Assembly: GCA_007129405.1 (NCBI GenBank)
Contig: SKVN01000041.1
Span: 1-42,171 of the forward strand
Source: Kiritimatiellia bacterium
Lineage (GTDB): Bacteria > Verrucomicrobiota > Kiritimatiellia > UBA8416
Reading direction: 5' to 3'
Length of the DNA: 42,171 nt
Each line of letters begins with the position of its first letter. Within the stretch, counting starts at the first letter, position 1. The notes under the pieces were generated by a model that saw only the letters and a program-made list of their open reading frames with translations, was not told the DNA's origin and searched no databases. Position numbers and translations under genes: made by a program. This document shows, piece by piece, positions 41,266-42,171 of the stretch.

Positions 41266-42168
41266 ATGGACACAAAGCAAAACAAACCTTCACATGGGCC
41301 TTACCAAATGCATTACAGGGATTGGCTCACGCTATCGACGCATTTGATATGGTGCTATGACCACGCCATCCTCTCGCGGCAAACGGCGGCAACACACGGT
41401 CCCAGTACTGATGCTTGGCACACGCGGGCATGGCTCGTTCGGTCTGGCTGGATCGAGGTGGAACAAAACAAGCGATGCAAACGTGCCGAACCCGGTCAAT
41501 GGATGTTCTTGGATAACACCCCCCACAAACGAAGAAGCGCAAAAGAAACGCATATTCTATCGGTTGCATTCGAGGCGACATGGCCAGATGGAACCAGCCT
41601 CTTCTCCACGGGGTTCCCGTTGGTCGTGGATGCAGCCGCCTATCCAGAATTGGAGCCCAAACTCGAAACGGTTGCCAGAACCATGCGTGTCCCGGCAGAG
41701 GCATACGACATCCGCGATCAACCTATGGACTATTGGACAACATTACGATTGCAGCGTGACTTCTGCGACTGGTTACTGGCTCTTTGGAACGTACTACACG
41801 ATCACGATATTGCGCCAACCACACATTTGAGCTTCGATACACGCGTTATGCAAGCCGTGCGCCTGTTGGATGCCCACCCATTGGGCAAACCCCTGAATCA
41901 GCAAGCTATTGCAGAATCGGTGGGTATGAGTCAGGTGCAGTTGACCCGCATCTTCGTAGCTGATTTGCGCGTAACTCCACGCCAATATTTTGAAAAGCGC
42001 CGCATTGAGCATGCCCGACGTCACTTGATGCTATCAGGCGTGCAAATCAAGGAAGTCGCCATCACACTAGGTTTTTATGATTTAGCCCATTTTTCCAAAT
42101 GGTTCAAAAATATCCATCATGTGACACCCACAGCATATCTGCAAATCCAAAGAGGCAAGCAGCCGTAG
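41266..42168 (+). CDS. AraC-family transcriptional regulator
   Basis: Regulator of 300 residues with an N-terminal ligand-sensing region (about 1-195; includes GWIEVEQNKRCKRAEPGQWM and a beta-strand-rich middle) and a C-terminal AraC double helix-turn-helix (about 200-297: LNQQAIAESVGMSQVQLTRIF, then IKEVAITLGFYDLAHFSKWFKNIHHVTPTAY). The second HTH shows the family signature, G-F-x-[DS]-x-x-x-F-x-[KR]-x-F, then TPxxY. The ATG at 41266 has no Shine-Dalgarno; a TTG 15 bp earlier is a less likely start. It diverges from the 773-residue gene over 221 bp, which suggests it controls that gene, probably in response to a sugar-like ligand. Confidence 0.92.
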   Translation: MDTKQNKPSHGPYQMHYRDWLTLSTHLIWCYDHAILSRQTAATHGPSTDAWHTRAWLVRSGWIEVEQNKRCKRAEPGQWMFLDNTPHKRRSAKETHILSVAFEATWPDGTSLFSTGFPLVVDAAAYPELEPKLETVARTMRVPAEAYDIRDQPMDYWTTLRLQRDFCDWLLALWNVLHDHDIAPTTHLSFDTRVMQAVRLLDAHPLGKPLNQQAIAESVGMSQVQLTRIFVADLRVTPRQYFEKRRIEHARRHLMLSGVQIKEVAITLGFYDLAHFSKWFKNIHHVTPTAYLQIQRGKQP

Positions 42169-42171
42169 CCG

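Noticed and set aside
1-42171. tRNA, rRNA or tmRNA genes
   Set aside because: No cloverleaf-like or conserved RNA sequence was recognised on either strand; a covariance-model scan would be needed to exclude small RNAs.

Overview
The window looks like chromosomal DNA of a Gram-negative, probably anaerobic bacterium of the PVC superphylum, most likely Kiritimatiellota or Verrucomicrobiota. This is an inference from gene content: a Na+-pumping oxaloacetate decarboxylase (oadGAB), a Cys-type sulfatase, a 1.5-kDa-residue-class secreted protein resembling DUF6288 proteins, a membrane-fused spermidine-synthase-like protein, and type IV pilus genes scattered over several loci. There is no rRNA, tRNA, CRISPR array, transposase or prophage that I can recognise.

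Layout. (1) 1-7.7 kb is a type IV pilus / pseudopilus locus: a 5'-truncated pilB/gspE ATPase gene, pilC, and an NtrC-type sigma54 activator on the + strand, facing a three-gene minor-pilin operon (PilV-, PilW- and PilX-like) on the - strand. A good -24/-12 sigma54 promoter lies just ahead of the minor-pilin operon, which ties the activator to the pilins. (2) 7.7-9.3 kb is an NSS-family Na+ symporter. It is followed by a 361-bp gap holding an unusual symmetrical array of 14-bp repeats and two hairpins. (3) 9.6-15.7 kb is a tightly packed - strand operon: stand-alone IMP cyclohydrolase, PHP phosphoesterase, a histidine kinase with a periplasmic solute-binding-type sensor domain, its NarL-type response regulator, and uvrB. 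(4) 15.9-19.2 kb on the + strand holds priA, an FtsB/DivIC-like protein and a lipoprotein. (5) 19.2-23.3 kb on the - strand is oadG-oadA-oadB-rdgB. (6) 23.5-25.9 kb on the + strand is pilT and a beta-ketoacyl-ACP synthase. (7) 25.9-29.5 kb on the - strand is fumC, a HAD phosphatase, a GtrA-like membrane protein and pyrC, linked by overlaps. (8) 29.6-42.2 kb is more accessory: the fused membrane/spermidine-synthase-like protein, the sulfatase, the large secreted protein, a 773-residue protein with an internal duplication, and a divergent AraC regulator.

How the parts fit. OadGAB would export Na+ using oxaloacetate decarboxylation, and the NSS carrier would spend that gradient, so a sodium economy is plausible; fumarase fits the same C4-acid metabolism. 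PilB/PilC/PilT plus minor pilins would form a retractable pilus under sigma54 control. The AraC regulator and the duplicated 773-residue protein share a divergent promoter region and probably form a regulatory pair.

The most notable non-coding signals are heptamer-based repeats. One is the six-unit 14-mer inverted array at 9321-9426. A second is a 4 x 7-bp array that supplies the stop codon of the gene ending at 32151. The third is a 6 x 7-bp (42 bp, exactly 14 codons) array inside the sulfatase gene. I did not find a convincing, wholly new multi-gene system; the best leads are these repeats, the sigma54-pilin link, the sensor kinase embedded in a purine/repair operon, and the AraC/773-residue pair.
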